Position numbers and translations under genes: made by a program
In this document: one piece after another, positions 12,001 to 16,400 of the stretch
How the letters are laid out: every line of letters begins with the position of its first letter
Numbering within the stretch: the first letter of the stretch is position 1
Assembly (NCBI GenBank): GCA_965207125.1
Contig: OZ242263.1
Location: forward strand, 682,001 to 746,000
From: G965207125 sp965207125
GTDB lineage: Bacteria > Pseudomonadota > Alphaproteobacteria > Puniceispirillales > UBA1172
Direction: 5' to 3'
Length of the DNA: 64,000 bases
The notes under the pieces: model-generated
Told to the model about the DNA's origin: nothing
What the model saw: only the letters and a program-made list of their open reading frames with translations
The model's database searches: none

Positions 12001-12620
12001 ACGGTTTCCTCTCTACTATGAAATTCATTCCGCGAGGCCGTAGGAGGGTCGCTAGTAATGATCGGTCCTTGCACACCGCTCGGACCTGACGCATCACCGA
12101 TGATGTCCGGATGGGAAGCATCAGAGGCCGCAAAGCCGTCCTCATAAGCGGTAAAAAAATCTTCAGCAGATATAGGGTCCGTTCTCGTAGCATCACCCAA
12201 ATGCTGGAACGTGAAACTCGCCGGATTCCTAAGCGTGATCGTCTTGCCGCTAGACAAGGTAATGACATACTGAGCAACAGAAGCCCCTTCTGACCCAGCC
12301 TGCCTCTCAATCGAGGTGATGACAACATCCCTCTCAAAGACAATCACATTGGCTCCGCTATCGTCATTGATCGTGACCGTATTAGCATCGCTTGTGATTA
12401 AAAACTCATCAACGCCCTTACCACCACTGACCGGCAAGGTATTGGTTTCAGGAGTGTTATCATCAATGATGACTCGGTTTGGACCGTCATAGAGCGCATC
12501 GCTCAAACTAAGGGGCACGTCTCCTATACGGGTTCGGCCTTCATTCCTAGTTTGATACCAACCAGGGGCAAATTCATCGCTATCAGGGACAAAGTAACGA
12601 ATAAACGTGAAACGAGTCAT
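15..12620 (-). CDS. Giant VCBS/cadherin-like RTX adhesin (4201 aa)
   Basis: One uninterrupted frame encodes a very large acidic, Asp/Thr/Gly-rich protein that is probably secreted and surface-associated. The N-terminal ~110 residues contain a GWYQ-type motif, and a second version of that block appears near residue 785. Most of the rest alternates VCBS-like segments (GTYGxMxFDG..WTYTLD) with putative-Ig/cadherin-like segments (DxDGDxLTLxVTFxDG..IGLTY). Residues ~2620-3720 are five near-identical 219-residue units. Near residues 3950-3990 lie RTX nonapeptides (GGTSDDQIDGGAGDDE), followed by a ~150-residue module shared with the two other giants. The protein ends in ETDII, close to the DTDII end of the 2107-aa protein, which may be part of a type I secretion signal. 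The start is an ATG with AAGGA about 8 bases upstream. No transporter genes are adjacent. Function as an adhesin is inferred from architecture. Confidence 0.85.
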   Translation of the reverse strand: MTRFTFIRYFVPDSDEFAPGWYQTRNEGRTRIGDVPLSLSDALYDGPNRVIIDDNTPETNTLPVSGGKGVDEFLITSDANTVTINDDSGANVIVFERDVVITSIERQAGSEGASVAQYVITLSSGKTITLRNPASFTFQHLGDATRTDPISAEDFFTAYEDGFAASDASHPDIIGDASGPSGVQGPIITSDPPTASRNEFHSREETVTGTLSVTGTIDSITFVESTNFDERRDIADGKILILTTYGRLTFDPADSTWSYAVRPNPIRAAPDLFIEGFTYTDVFTFAAGGVEFDLTLTITGENDPFVLSNLGNSFKAESFYLNTTTPLGDPLSDRSEVTLKDLFSDPDNDISITFVVYVADTVTDLINDSPNNVKVYDSTDPSQTLEEAIGLTYDPVTTRISGTFKYREWYGFDVTATNDQGETLSVLVARSVSGTANDNHRPVIRGASENTAVADNDQQGTAAGVIVITDGDSPHPATFPTITLVSGAGTYGTMTFDGRTWTYTVDNDDPDTQALAGGDKVNETFTFRASGASDFIVTIRVIKDPPPVINGVDNTPALTAGDDAAKTATGIVTVNDEDELDLTQLPGVVLTNEGHDGTNVQEVGPTMSLKGTYGTLTFTPIAGPPPGGTWVYTLDNEDPDTLALGDGETGEDEFILRAEGARDFAVLVTVIGVDDAPRINVDVDDLVVKAGNPIDIDLLDLFRDPEGGNLTVTVTLGDGAALTTVGLVFNQEVDLGGTVIARNIVNEAPVSAGTYTIRVTATDEGGLEGTTAFTIIVRDALQIISYFPSGGGLAEGWYRENDDGSRGGAANVSLAALNDKTPSRVVIDGNTPPNAQAVASIAFKGGRDSEVVDGGNQGLIITAKTVGAVGNNITVEFEISTSNSGSGVDDITVTNKAIKFVLLSGGASFAQIKAFFVERTDPGPTAARELIDLTIADGMQGAQINVSIEATALSGGSTREGRTASIVFGDVQDSEVANVAGDRDLIITAKTAGVGGNNIKVEFEIDGGSDGNGVESIEVSGRTIKFVLKLGGATLADIKTFLDDDGSVGAVAARALVNIRIADGKDAAEINTAVVATALSGGVAASPTIQQGLGNDEFFIKADASSVIIHDPWDKSSIIFDENVVIESIVKIQVNRGGEVGEVPPRGGVPVIVLTPGPVTDFIITLSSGNTITIQDALAMTSFTAGSNPEPRYNFLHDADESLLFRGANSFFNAYKDGFHPDFTQTVITGDTRAEVDPDSGYFIAGVLTVVDPDVPAEQLPEIMFVDSDARSLTGIYGTLTVVRMQGDSSKFNWNYVQNNNDPETIALRDGEKAAERFTLTAGNSEDFVLEITVIGRNNIPVANLDFDVDLTGTVGEAVSIDLSTIAFDPDGDALNINVEIFTPSGDPASDLMFDSDDGTITGIPTAVGTYTAQVTVTEERFTLDKTLLIEIEAQPILGDNTGVVLEDSNVDTATGSLTLVSSLTITLVDHNNSDNPSNSGVEGTYGTMTFDPSNNTWTYTLDNTDADTNALKDTPGMDVFTFTATGTSFDVTITVAGANDAPVLSGTSLSGKRGTVGQTIETITDTELNSLFSDPDTGDVLAFVVTLDDGSALSTIGLSYTAGTGITGDLLSSLTASTYTIKVGATDSGTSGSNRLESDAATFDFVVAAQEISGDNVGSVTEDDAVNNSARGTLSALGQIIRLDGGNNLGRADGTYGQMRFDARRGQWTYTLDNNNLETNKLAENATAEDIFTFSAGTSSYTVTITVSGANDAPVVADAIESQSGTEGQESRINLANLFSDPDTGDTLRLTFVVMRNNTDVTSTVTHSYTNDILSITPPSEGTYTVIVTASDRPGGSGLTATSTFTLEAEAQSIDGDATGEVTEDDPANNSDTGTLTAGALLITLVDPSNGDTGSVEGTYGVMTFDGTIWTYTLDNTDVDTQALAAGEEGEDSFSFATGSGRFTVVITVHGENDAPRVTMIDDDTPVSIKDQNVQVSKEITPINLSGLFTDVDGDELSLSFEVRELGSNVVERLSDIGLTHETTDSTTGESVSRIIGTPTITGRYRITVIATDGSMEDDGNGGERPVTAESTFSIFIRTDMPPIIRDASDNALTSGVGAVMEDGTPTAEGRIAISDPDGDPTPPIVLDGANTNTGILAGQYGMMAFVEAIGVWTYTLDNNHTMVQGLGDGEELTETFTFTALGAENFDVEITITGANDDPVLLSNAEPPNETVTKGLSIETVDLRSFFTDQDTNDELTLTVTFSDGAALDTIGLTYDGSSGRITGAPDTSGDFMVRAVASDGTANAADALTFTITVTEHEITGTATGSVTEDDQSSSSVRGMLTASEGLTIALQGGNGVLLSPDGSGSTLYGSMRFDASSSEWVYVLGNANEATQNLAAGQTVDEVFTFAAGEDTHDVTITVTGVNDAPVVATAIEPQIGVEGQEKVIDLSTLFTDIDTGDTLTLSVAVELAGTEIVFNGSINIISDPNASKMLGITLADTGTYTVTVMADDSNGGTVSSSFNLEVVADTPPVIGIPGSEDRAGAGSVTEDGPLTATGVLEVTDIDNPPTLPAIELEGDGVGTYGTMMFDGSSWTYTLAVTPEQGGKTQALNEGQIETETFTFRAGGATFEVTITVTGVNDVPVVGTAITNKTGTINLPIAEINLSDAFTDVDENDTLTLALTVTFDGTDDNTDNGIEVVLTTNGSTITFGDTGLTYNTETNILSGSPSTTGTYTIKIVATDSAGESSAETEFDIVIVHQTISGDETGSVTEGGAPGDDNTGELTAPGSTITLVSKETTDSPGMSTGTYGVMAFDGTTWTYTLDDRAEALGDQQTATETFTFSTGGEPFVVTITVTGVNDAPVVVTAITNKTGTINQPIAEINLSDAFTDADENDTLTLALTVTFDGTDDNTDNGIEVVLATNGSTTTLGDTGLTYNTETHILSGSPSAVGTYKIKIVATDSAGESSAETEFDIVIAHQTISGDETGSVTEGGAPGDDNTGELTAPGSTITLVSKEITDSPGTSTGTYGVMAFDGTTWAYTLDDRAEALADGQTATESFTFTTGGEPFIVTITITGVNDAPVVGTAITNKTGTINQPIAEINLGDAFTDADENDTLTLALTVTFDGTDDNTDNGIEVVLTTNGSTTTLGDTGLTYNTETNILSGSPSAVGTYKIKIVATDSAGESSAETEFDIVITSQTISGDDTGSVTEGGAPGDDNTGELTAPGSTITLISKEATDSPGTSTGTYGVMTFDGTTWTYTLDERAEALGDLQTATETFTFSAGGATFEVTITVTGANDAPVVGTAITNKTGTINQPIAEINLGDAFTDADENDTLTLALTVTFDGTDDNTDNGIEVVLATNGSTITLGDTGLTYNTETNILSGSPRATGTYKIKIVATDSAGESSAETEFDIVIAPQTISGDDTGSVTEGGAPGDDNTGTLTASGTVITLVSKETTDSPGMSTGTYGVMTLDGTTWTYTLDDRAEALGDQQTATETFTFRAGGATFEVTVTVTGVNDAPVVGTAITNKTGTINQPIAEINLGDAFTDVDENDTLTLALTVTFDGTDDNTDNGIEVVLATNGSTITLGDTGLTYNTETHILSGSPRATGTYKIKIVATDSAGESSAETEFDIVIAPQTISGDETGSVTEGGAPGDDNTGTLTAPGNTITLVSKEITDSPGMSTGTYGVMTFDVSSGEWVYTLDERAEALAEQQTATETFTFRAGGATFEVTITVTGVNDAPEVSTPPLNIRGEIDETIKPIDPIAFFTDIDGDELTFTVTLDDGTPLSTIGLTYDDPVTPGQITGTLSQIGEHIIKIVANDGNGGTAETTFTITVQDTPEIQRNSLTYNPDETSITIDETMLEVTSGNESDPTLLVYTITTLPDAGRLLKSGTQLNNGDTFTQADINNGLITYEPSVSDPSTSQSNPLSFTFSDGVVDLEEQTLQITSREVFVDETPPAEDKLIDLSTEIVPQKIEAGDGSDIITGGTSDDQIDGGAGDDEIILTHTTVNNVEVDAGADEVLYAFDYDGVGSDGGDEIVGFKRGQDKLTFVVEGNFDSLTAFLKSLNGADGEDLTADDAFIVTMQWGTDEAGAFYFDGVLLHFKEGTSFGGGRISSPVVQITFDERLGLDDLIEILGGAGNAENFDFTHAAFESLDEVLPRLFGEGSIGFKVVDPGGTNGASERASEEPLDPPIYETLSEQLDDDLQPTSFELGGGETDII
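1462..4752 (-). repeat. Five tandem 657-bp repeats inside the giant gene
   Basis: Landmark sequences recur at exact 657-base spacing (for example near 1627, 2284, 2941, 3598 and 4255). This corresponds to 219 residues: one putative-Ig/cadherin-like domain plus one VCBS-like domain. Units differ by scattered substitutions. The unit nearest the C-terminus also differs by 6 bp at its VCBS edge. The exact in-frame period implies recent unequal crossing-over or gene conversion. Confidence 0.95.
9370..10095 (-). repeat. Two tandem ~360-bp in-frame repeats (ALSGG module)
   Basis: Within the 4201-codon gene two adjacent ~120-residue segments resemble one another. Both contain an LIITAKT..GNNI core, a segment of alternating strands, then a K(A/T)F element and IADG, and both end in TALSGG. 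They sit inside the second copy of the N-terminal block and split it. I do not recognise the domain. It could be a small beta-rich extracellular module. Confidence 0.7.
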
Positions 12621-12815
12621 AAGAACAATCCTTGCTTGTGCTGAGGCGAAGCAACAAACACCACAATAGGACGCTGTTGACTCCTCCTATCCTAACCTTG
12701 GGATGATACCTTTAAGATTAATTAAACGCAAGAAATAATGTAGTTTCTTTGCCAAAAGATATCTATGATGGAGTTCTATTTCATAGCGAAGTGCGGATTT
12801 CATCCTCGCGACATT
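12621..12815. other. Upstream region of the giant adhesin gene, no gene seen
   Basis: This AT-rich stretch holds the presumed promoter and leader of the minus-strand 4201-codon gene. An AAGGA ribosome-binding site lies just upstream of its ATG. I see no convincing coding frame here. The right edge, at 12816, is where an identical inverted copy of the 3' end of a Sel1 gene begins. Confidence 0.5.
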
Positions 12816-12894
12816 CTCTCCAGCGATATTAAACACCTATCACGGATTTTGACCCTTGATCCATTAGCAATTCTCATATCCACTATCGAGGCAA
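12816..12894 (-). pseudogene. 79-bp 3' fragment of a Sel1-repeat gene
   Basis: On the minus strand these 79 bases are identical to 63146-63224, which contain the last codons (LDSGYENC and stop) and the downstream flank of the 376-codon Sel1 gene. The identity stops abruptly on both sides. It is joined at its inner end to the tRNA-Ser copy next door with at most one base of overlap. This is a rearrangement scar, not a working gene. Confidence 0.9.
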
Positions 12895-12972
12895 GGGGAT
12901 TTGAACCCCTGAGGGACGTTAGCCCCAACACGCTTTCCAGACGCGCGCCTTAATCCACTCGGCCACCCTTCT
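12894..12972 (-). pseudogene. tRNA-Ser(GGA) pseudogene lacking its 3' acceptor strand
   Basis: The sequence matches the intact tRNA-Ser at 60981-61070 from the 5' end through the D arm, anticodon loop CTGGAAA, variable arm and T arm. The 3' acceptor strand CCCTTCT and the GCCA end are replaced by Sel1-derived bases, so the 7-bp acceptor stem cannot form. One anticodon-stem base also differs (C to T, giving a G-U pair). A tRNA finder may still score it because the T arm is complete, but it should not yield a functional tRNA. Confidence 0.85.
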
Positions 12973-13161
12973 GTCATGCGCCCATCATAGAGGGAAACTT
13001 TTGGTGATGCAACGATTGGCCTATTCTTTTCTCTCCATTTTTCATTCCTAGTGTTCGCCCCCTCATCTTTAAGCAATGAAGGGCTTGGCGCGAAGATCAA
13101 AACGCCGTTCCAAGAAAGAACACGGGCGAAAACATCAAGGTAGGATTTGGGATGGAATACC
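12973..13161 (-). repeat. Duplicated upstream flank of tRNA-Ser
   Basis: This segment continues the homology to the intact tRNA-Ser locus upstream of the tRNA. The whole duplicated block is 12894-13161 against 60992-61265, in direct orientation, with small indels and substitutions. It would contain the tRNA promoter. Homology ends sharply after the shared GATGGAATACC. Confidence 0.85.
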
Positions 13162-13387
13162 GCCCTTTTGCCAAACTTCATCTAAAAATGAATGTTACAG
13201 CCAGCTCAATCTTGAGTATACGGTCATTGTGGATGAGGTCAAAAGGGACGCCAAAGCCTAGAAAACGGCCAAAGCCCCCGCATCTCTCCTGCCTAGGTCA
13301 ATGCGCATGAAAACACGCTTCTCAAACTCGGTGTTCTGGCTTGGCATGACAGTGGCAATCATAAACGATACGGCCGCCGGGATCCGA
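13162..13387. other. Intergenic, no supported gene
   Basis: Short frames exist on both strands, but none has a recognisable domain or a good ribosome-binding site. The left edge is the end of the tRNA-Ser flank duplication and the right edge is the terminator of the 1866-codon gene. Confidence 0.4.
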
Positions 13388-13434
13388 CAGGAAAAAAAGA
13401 AAAAACCTCCCGCTGTGAATTTCACAGCGGGAGG
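13388..13434 (-). terminator. Rho-independent terminator of the 1866-aa gene
   Basis: A perfect 14-bp inverted repeat (13406-13419 with 13421-13434, core CTCCCGCTGTGAA) is followed on the minus strand by a T-rich tract. It lies 8 bases past the stop codon of the 1866-codon gene. Confidence 0.93.
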
Positions 13435-13442
13435 GTATTGTA

Positions 13443-16400
13443 TTAGATTTCTGCTATTACTGGCAGATCATCTATTATTGGTGGATCATAAATCACTTCC
13501 ACCGATTGAAGCAAGTCCTCCGGGCTTGCGCCAGATAGACCTTCCTCTAGAGTAGGGTTCTCATCATCTCTTGGATTAGAGCGGACGTAATCTAAAATTT
13601 CTTCTAGTAATAAATCCTCAATATCTTTTGAAAAATTTAATGAAATTTCTTCAAATTTCTCAAAAGATATTGCACCAAGAGAATTTTCAAGGGGCTCTAA
13701 GAGCCACTTTCCAATCTCTATAAGCTCCTCAAAGGACGCTTCTGGAAGTAATACCTGCAACCTTGCGAAGAATGTTGCCGCCAAGGTGGTAGACGTAGAG
13801 GTTCCATAGGAACTTGATTCGTCGCTTATTGGGAATAATATCTCCGCCCCAATTACATTATCGGAATAGGAGATTGGTAGAGTGGAAGATATAGGTGAAA
13901 TTTCTTTTTCACCGTCTTCATTCGTAATTATGCCAATTACGAAAAAAACATTTACATCTTCATTGTCTAATAAATCCTGAACCCATTTTTCTTCTAATAC
14001 AGCATAATCCAGTAGCTGGCCAGTATTTCCGGCGGAAACTAAAAGGATGTCCCCTGCCAAATCGCCTTTAAGGCGTTCTATTGCTGCTTCTTTTGACGAT
14101 TGATCGGAAACCCGATGAATTGAGTCTAATACCATGAAGAAATTATCGGGATTTGAAGAAGCAATAATATCATCTCCTCCTTCTCTAGCAACCACGTCCG
14201 CGAAGTAAGGACTTACTATCACATCCGTTTTAAATGCATTTGCTATAGCTTCCATGTTTTCTTGATGCGGCCCCGGGGGATCGTTAAGCGTGATTTCGGC
14301 ACGCTCATCAAAAGCTATATCTTCTACGCCGTTTAGCGCGTCAAGTTGTTTTTGGCGAAGAATTTTTGAGACGACCGTAATGCCAAATGTTGTCACTATG
14401 TCGTCTTTTGCGCCGCCGCTATAACTAGCCGCGACCTCGAGTATATAAGAACCAGACTTAGTCGGCGTGCCAGTGATCATCTTGGTGAGGGGATTATAGG
14501 AAAGCCCGATCGTGCTTATCTCTTCTCTGGTGGAGTCGTCAGCAAGCAGCATCACCGTGAACGTCAGCTCCAAGTCCTCGCCATCAGGGTTGTTGAAAAG
14601 AGTGTTTGGATCAATTGTGATCTCTCGGCCGACAGCCCCGGATGCCTCGAAAAACTTGGTATTAGCCACAAGCTTATCATCCGCGCCATTAACCGTGATG
14701 GTCACGGTGAATATACCGTCCGCAGCGGTAAAGGTGAAGGTTTCATCTTCTTGCTGGTCTGCCTTCAACATCTGCGTTTCTGGCCTCGTGTTATCCAGCG
14801 TGTACGTCCATTCGCCCTCATCCACATCAAAAGTCATCATGCCGTATGTGCCAACGCCATCACCAACAAGTTCAATGATTGGCGGCGGGGTTAATGGGTC
14901 ACCATCGTCAATAGCGGTGAGGGTAGCGGTCTTGGCACTCTCATCATCTTCTGTCACATCACCACTCACAGTGATCGTGGTTGTTAAAACCTTAAAATCA
15001 ATGCTACCCCCGCCAAAGAGACGTGGCAAAACCTCATCCAAATTCTTGAATGCTGTGAGACCGCCGTCAAAGTTATCAGCGACATTATCCGCACCGCCCA
15101 AAATCTCAATCAGATCGTCAAGACCGAGCCGCTCATCAAAAGTAATCTGTACCAGAGGGCTAGAAATACGTCCGCCGCCGAAAGACGTTGCGTCCTTAAA
15201 GTGTAGCACCACACCATCAAAATAGAAGGCATCCTCTTCATCAAGCCCCCACATCATGGTGACGATAAAGGCATCATCAACGGTCAAATCCTCATTATCC
15301 GCGCCGTTGAGGCTTTCTAGAAACTCTTTTAAATTAGCGAAGTTACGACCGTCTTGCACAACGAATGTCACTTTATCGAGTCCGCGCTTGAAACCCACAA
15401 TCTCATCACCGCCATCGATATTTGCTAGTTTTACTATACCAGAATATGTGTGCTTGAAACCCACAATCTCATCACCGCCATCGATGCCAACACCGTCATA
15501 ACTGAACGTATAAAGCACTTTCTTTGGATTAGAGCGGACGTAATCTAAAATTTCTGCTAGTAATAAATCCTCAATATCTTTTGAAAAATTTAATGAAATT
15601 TCATTAAGTTTTTCAAATGAAATAATGCCTAGAGTATCTTCAAGGGGCTCTAAGAGCCACTTTCCAATCTCTATAAGCTCCTCAAAGGACGCTTCTGGAA
15701 GTAATACCTGCAACCTTGCAAAAAAGATTGCCGTTAAAACCGCTGATGAAGAAGTACCTCCCGGTATTTCTACCTCACCCCCAATTAATATTGGAACTTC
15801 TAGTGATGCACCAATTACATTATCGGAATAGGAGATTGGTAGAGTGGAAGATATAGACTCAATTTCTTTTTCACCGTCTTTTTTCGTAATTATGCCAATT
15901 ACGAAAAAAACATTTACATCTTCATTGTCTAATAAATCATGAACCCATTTTTCTTCTAAAAAAGCATGATCCAGTAGCTGGCCAGTATTTCCGGCGGAAA
16001 CTAAAAGGATGTCACCTGCCAAATCGCCTTTAAGGCGTTCTATTGCTCTTTCTTTTGTCGATTGATCGGAAACCCGATGAATTGCGTCTAAAACGGAGAA
16101 GAAACCATTGTTTGGAGAAGCAATAATATCATCTCCTCCTTCTCTAGCAGTTATGTGTACAACATAGGGATTTACTACCACATCCGTTTTAAATGCATTT
16201 GCTATAGCTTCCATGCTTTCTGCATGCGACGACCCCGGGATGTCGTTAAGCGTGATTTCGGCACGCTCATCAAAAGCTATATCTTCTACGCCGTTTAGCG
16301 CGTCAAATTGTATTTGGCCAAAAAATTTTGAGAGGACCGTAATGCCAAATGTTGTCACTATGTCGTCTTTTGCGCCGCCGCTATAACTAGCTGCGACCTC

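Noticed and set aside
12864..13181. Minus-strand 105-codon frame ending CLDSGYENC
   Set aside because: It reads through the tRNA-Ser pseudogene and only by chance enters the Sel1 tail in frame. It is evidence for the chimera, not a gene.
14512..15225. Plus-strand 237-codon frame, with a near copy at 16474
   Set aside because: It is antisense to the 1866-aa gene; the two copies exist only because the gene itself is internally duplicated. Serine/valine-rich nonsense composition.
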